NCBI RefSeq assembly: GCF_011634835.1
Contig: NZ_SIRP01000001.1
Location: 2,723,511 to 2,787,510, forward strand
Source: Isoptericola sp. BMS4
GTDB lineage: Bacteria > Actinomycetota > Actinomycetes > Actinomycetales > Cellulomonadaceae
Reading direction: 5' to 3'
DNA length: 64,000 bases
Both the position numbers and the translations under genes were made by a program. The notes beneath the pieces are model-generated. The model made no database searches and was not told the DNA's origin. It worked only from the letters and a program-made list of their open reading frames with translations. This document shows positions 61,520 to 64,000 of this stretch, in pieces (the first letter of the stretch is position 1; each line of letters starts with the position of its first letter).

Positions 61520-64000
61520 TCAGCCCGGCAGCGCCCGCCGCAGCGGGTCGGCGCGCTGGCCGGTGCGGCGCAGGCGCACCCCGGCGTGCAGGATGCTCGC
61601 GCCCTGGGGACCGACGACCACGGGGTACAGCTCGAGGGACGCGATCTCCGGCAGGTCGTCGGCCATCGCGGACGCGCGGGCCAGGACGTCCTCGAGCGCG
61701 CCCGTGTCGACGGCCGGGGCGCCGTCGTACCCGAACAGCCGTGGGGCGGCGCGCACCTGGCGCACCATGCCGGCCACGTCGACGTCCGTCAGCGGCGGCA
61801 CGCCGTGGGCGACGTCGTCGAGCAGGTCGGTCGCGTCCCCGGCGAGGCCGAACGAGAGCACCGGCCCGAACAGCGGGTCCTCGGCGGAGCGCACCACGCA
61901 CGCCACCCCGGCGGGCGCCATCCGCTGCACCTCCAGGTCCGGCTCGGTGTCGCCGAGGACCGCGGTCGCCACCTCGCGCAGCCGTTCGACGTCCGTCGTG
62001 AGCTCGTCGGGCTCGGCGATGTCGAGGCGCACCCCGCCCAGGTCCGTCCGGTGCCGCAGCGCCGCCGAGGCCGACTTCAGCGCGACCGGCCACCCGAGGT
62101 CGTCCGCCGCCGCCACGGCCTCCTCGGCGGTGCGCACGGTCCGCGAGCGCCACAGCCGCAGCCCGTAGCAGTCCAGGAGCTCGGCCGCCTCGTCCTGGGT
62201 GAGCTCGCGCCCTGGGCTCTCGACCGTGCCGTCGTCGGCGTCCGCCAGCCCGGCCTCGACGAGCCGGCGGGCGCGGCGGGAGTCCATGCCGTCGGGCCGC
62301 GCGTAGGTGCCGTGGTCCTCCGTGCGCCAGCGCGCGTACCGCACGACCTTTCCGAGCGCGGTCACCGCGTCCTCGGGGGTGGAGAACGCGGGGATGCGCA
62401 CCTCCGAGCCGTCCGCAGCGGTGGCGGCGAGCTCGTCGGGCAGCCCGCTCAGGCCGAGCATCGAGGCCACCGTGGTGCGCCCGGTACGGGCGGCGGCCTC
62501 GGCGACGGCCCGGGCCACGGCGCCGGTGCGCGGCACCACGACGGGCACGTCGACCGCCACGACGACGTCGCACGATCCCGGGGCGTAGAGCGCGTCCACG
62601 ACGCGGGTGATCTCCTCGTCGGGCGTGTCGGGCGGCAGGAAGTCCGACGAGGCGGCCACGACGAGGCCCGCGGCCGCGGCCGCCTCGGCGACGAGGGCGG
62701 CCAGGGCGGCGGACGAGGCGAGGATGCCGACCCGGCGTCCCGCCGGCAGCGGCTGGTGCGCGAGCACCTGCGCGACGTCCATGAGCTGGTGGGTGTTCTC
62801 CGCCCGGATCACGCCGGACTGGCGCAGCATCTCGTCGAGCAGCCGGCGCGGCGCGTGCGTGGCGCGTACGGCGTGCCCGGGAGGGACGACCTGCCCGGAC
62901 CGGCCGGCGATCACCACGACCAGCGGCTTGACGGCGGCGAGCCGCCGCGCCACGCGGGAGAACTTGCGCGGGTTGCCGATGGACTCGAGGTACAGGCACA
63001 CGACGGAGGTGCGCGGGTCGTCCTGCCAGTACTGCATGAGGTCGTTGCCGGACACGTCGGCGCGGTGGCCGGCCGAGACCAGGGCGGAGACGCCGAGGCC
63101 GCGGCGCTCGAGCGTCGCGGTGAGGGTGACGGCGGACGCCGCGGACTGGCAGAAGAGCCCGACGGCGCCGGCGCGGGGCGGGGCGGCCGCGAGGCTGGCA
63201 TGCAGCCGGGCGCCGGGCGTGGTGGTGAGCAGGCCGAAGGACGCCGGGCCGACCACGCGCATGCCCGCGGCGTGGGCGGTGCGCACCAGCTCGCGCTGGC
63301 GGGCCAGCCCGTCCGGACCGGTCTCGGCGTACCCGGTGGCGAGCACGACGACGCCGCGCACGCCGTGCCCGACGAGCCGCTCGACCGCGGCGACCGCGTC
63401 CTGCGGCGGGACCGCGAGGAGCGCGAGGTCGACGTCACCGGCGTCGTCCACCGCGTCCCAGCCCGCCAGCTCGGCCAGGCCCGGAGCGTCGGAGACGGGG
63501 GCGGGGGCGCCGACCACCAGGAGCTCGGTGTCCCCGGGGTCGGTCGCCGCGGCCTCGACGACCCGCTGGGCGAGGTGGTGCTCGCTCGCGAGCCGCTCCC
63601 CCGCCGCAGGCCGCCCGGGGCCCACCAGCAGGACGCGCCGGGCGGTCAGCAGGCCCTGCATGGAGCGCGCCTCGGCGCGGTGCTCGCGGTCGGCCATGAC
63701 GGCCCGGGAGCGCTCGGTGGCCTCGAGGTCGAAGGCGACGGTGACGACGCCGTCGTCGAGGTGCTGGGCCACCTCGTACCCGGCGTCGCGGAAGACCGCG
63801 AGCATAGGACCGTTCTGCGGCAGCACCTCGGCGGTGAAGCGCAGCACGCCCCGCTCACGGGCCGCGGCGGCCACGTGCTCCAGCAGGACGGACCCGAGCC
63901 CCATGCCCTGCACCGCGTCGGCGATGTTGAACGCCACCTCCGCGTCCGTCGCCGTGACCCGGTCGTAGCGGGCGACGCCGATGACGTCCTCGCGCCGCTC
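61520..64000 (-). CDS. GNAT acetyltransferase / ADP-forming acyl-CoA synthetase-like protein, 5' end outside window
   Basis: At least 826 residues are visible; the frame is open to the right edge. Visible order: the end of a GNAT domain (VQGMGLGSVLLEHVAAAARE, acetyl-CoA loop), a CoA-binding domain (~90-190), a succinyl-CoA-synthetase-like flavodoxin domain (~210-430) and an ATP-grasp domain (~590-826, LGWPVALKSAS, HRTDLGGVRLD). This matches the large bifunctional Pat-type proteins of actinobacteria, which acetylate lysines of acyl-CoA synthetases. The catalytic His of true ADP-forming synthetases was not identified. Confidence 0.88.
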   Translation of the reverse strand, partial: ERREDVIGVARYDRVTATDAEVAFNIADAVQGMGLGSVLLEHVAAAARERGVLRFTAEVLPQNGPMLAVFRDAGYEVAQHLDDGVVTVAFDLEATERSRAVMADREHRAEARSMQGLLTARRVLLVGPGRPAAGERLASEHHLAQRVVEAAATDPGDTELLVVGAPAPVSDAPGLAELAGWDAVDDAGDVDLALLAVPPQDAVAAVERLVGHGVRGVVVLATGYAETGPDGLARQRELVRTAHAAGMRVVGPASFGLLTTTPGARLHASLAAAPPRAGAVGLFCQSAASAVTLTATLERRGLGVSALVSAGHRADVSGNDLMQYWQDDPRTSVVCLYLESIGNPRKFSRVARRLAAVKPLVVVIAGRSGQVVPPGHAVRATHAPRRLLDEMLRQSGVIRAENTHQLMDVAQVLAHQPLPAGRRVGILASSAALAALVAEAAAAAGLVVAASSDFLPPDTPDEEITRVVDALYAPGSCDVVVAVDVPVVVPRTGAVARAVAEAAARTGRTTVASMLGLSGLPDELAATAADGSEVRIPAFSTPEDAVTALGKVVRYARWRTEDHGTYARPDGMDSRRARRLVEAGLADADDGTVESPGRELTQDEAAELLDCYGLRLWRSRTVRTAEEAVAAADDLGWPVALKSASAALRHRTDLGGVRLDIAEPDELTTDVERLREVATAVLGDTEPDLEVQRMAPAGVACVVRSAEDPLFGPVLSFGLAGDATDLLDDVAHGVPPLTDVDVAGMVRQVRAAPRLFGYDGAPAVDTGALEDVLARASAMADDLPEIASLELYPVVVGPQGASILHAGVRLRRTGQRADPLRRALPG

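Overview
The window is 64 kb of very high-GC DNA from an actinobacterium, most likely of the Cellulomonadaceae/Promicromonosporaceae group (Cellulosimicrobium, Isoptericola, Oerskovia or Cellulomonas-like). This rests on the actinobacterial marker families present (DUF3000, DUF3093, DUF3159, DUF3710, DUF4193, DUF5998, SepH, GuaB1), on their order (DUF3000-rnd-fadA-fadB ... dxs; dut-DUF3710-OB fold-DUF3159), on the many GTG starts with a TANNNT -10 hexamer only 6-9 bp upstream (leaderless transcripts), and on a pair of D-aspartate-ligase-like genes that fits the Lys/Orn-D-Asp/D-Glu peptidoglycan of these families. The assignment is inference; no rRNA is present.

Layout. 1-5.4 kb: the 3' part of a tRNA-Val, small conserved genes, a GH13 (TreZ-like) protein that has lost most catalytic residues, zapE and a RibD-C reductase. 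5.4-10.3 kb (minus strand): gnd, two tandem ATP-grasp ligases and an Asp/Glu racemase in one compact operon, proposed to build a D-amino-acid peptidoglycan cross-bridge. 10.5-16.1 kb: DUF3000, RNase D, then fadA-fadB beta-oxidation genes, with hairpin repeats between rnd and fadA. 16.2-22.2 kb: an accessory stretch between fadB and dxs, holding a flavin enzyme, a PIG-L deacetylase, and a minus-strand module HAD - SseB-like - ESX-like small protein - large toxin-like protein - small putative immunity protein - frameshifted SseB-like protein. 22.3-30 kb: dxs, guaB1 (GMP reductase type), a 65-bp perfect palindrome, a HelD-type RNA polymerase recycling ATPase, a Nudix hydrolase and a phosphotransferase.

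30.2-39.1 kb (plus strand): four secreted proteins behind one promoter: a sugar isomerase-like TIM barrel, a two-domain multicopper oxidase, a 1345-residue ThuA/F5-8/PQQ-type dehydrogenase/PKD/DUF1080 protein, and a cupredoxin with six OmpL47-like repeats. Together they look like an extracellular sugar-oxidation system with copper electron acceptors, possibly related to the 3-keto-glycoside pathway. 39.2-39.9 kb is a scar of a truncated TetR gene and a truncated alpha/beta hydrolase. 40-42.8 kb is aconitase with a perfect 18-bp operator-like palindrome over its promoter. 43-47 kb: DUF5701, a small membrane protein, a secreted M14 peptidase, and an FAD monooxygenase preceded by an inverted repeat with the core of the rifamycin-associated element (RAE).

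47-64 kb is mostly conserved housekeeping: a TrmA-type methyltransferase, a KimA-like K+ permease divergent from two TrkA proteins, DUF3159/OB-fold/DUF3710/dut, DUF3093, DUF4193, an inositol monophosphatase with a TRIC channel, sepH, thymidine kinase, an alkaline-phosphatase-superfamily enzyme with DUF5998, and a GNAT/acyl-CoA-synthetase protein running off the right edge. No rRNA, CRISPR array, insertion sequence or integrase was seen.
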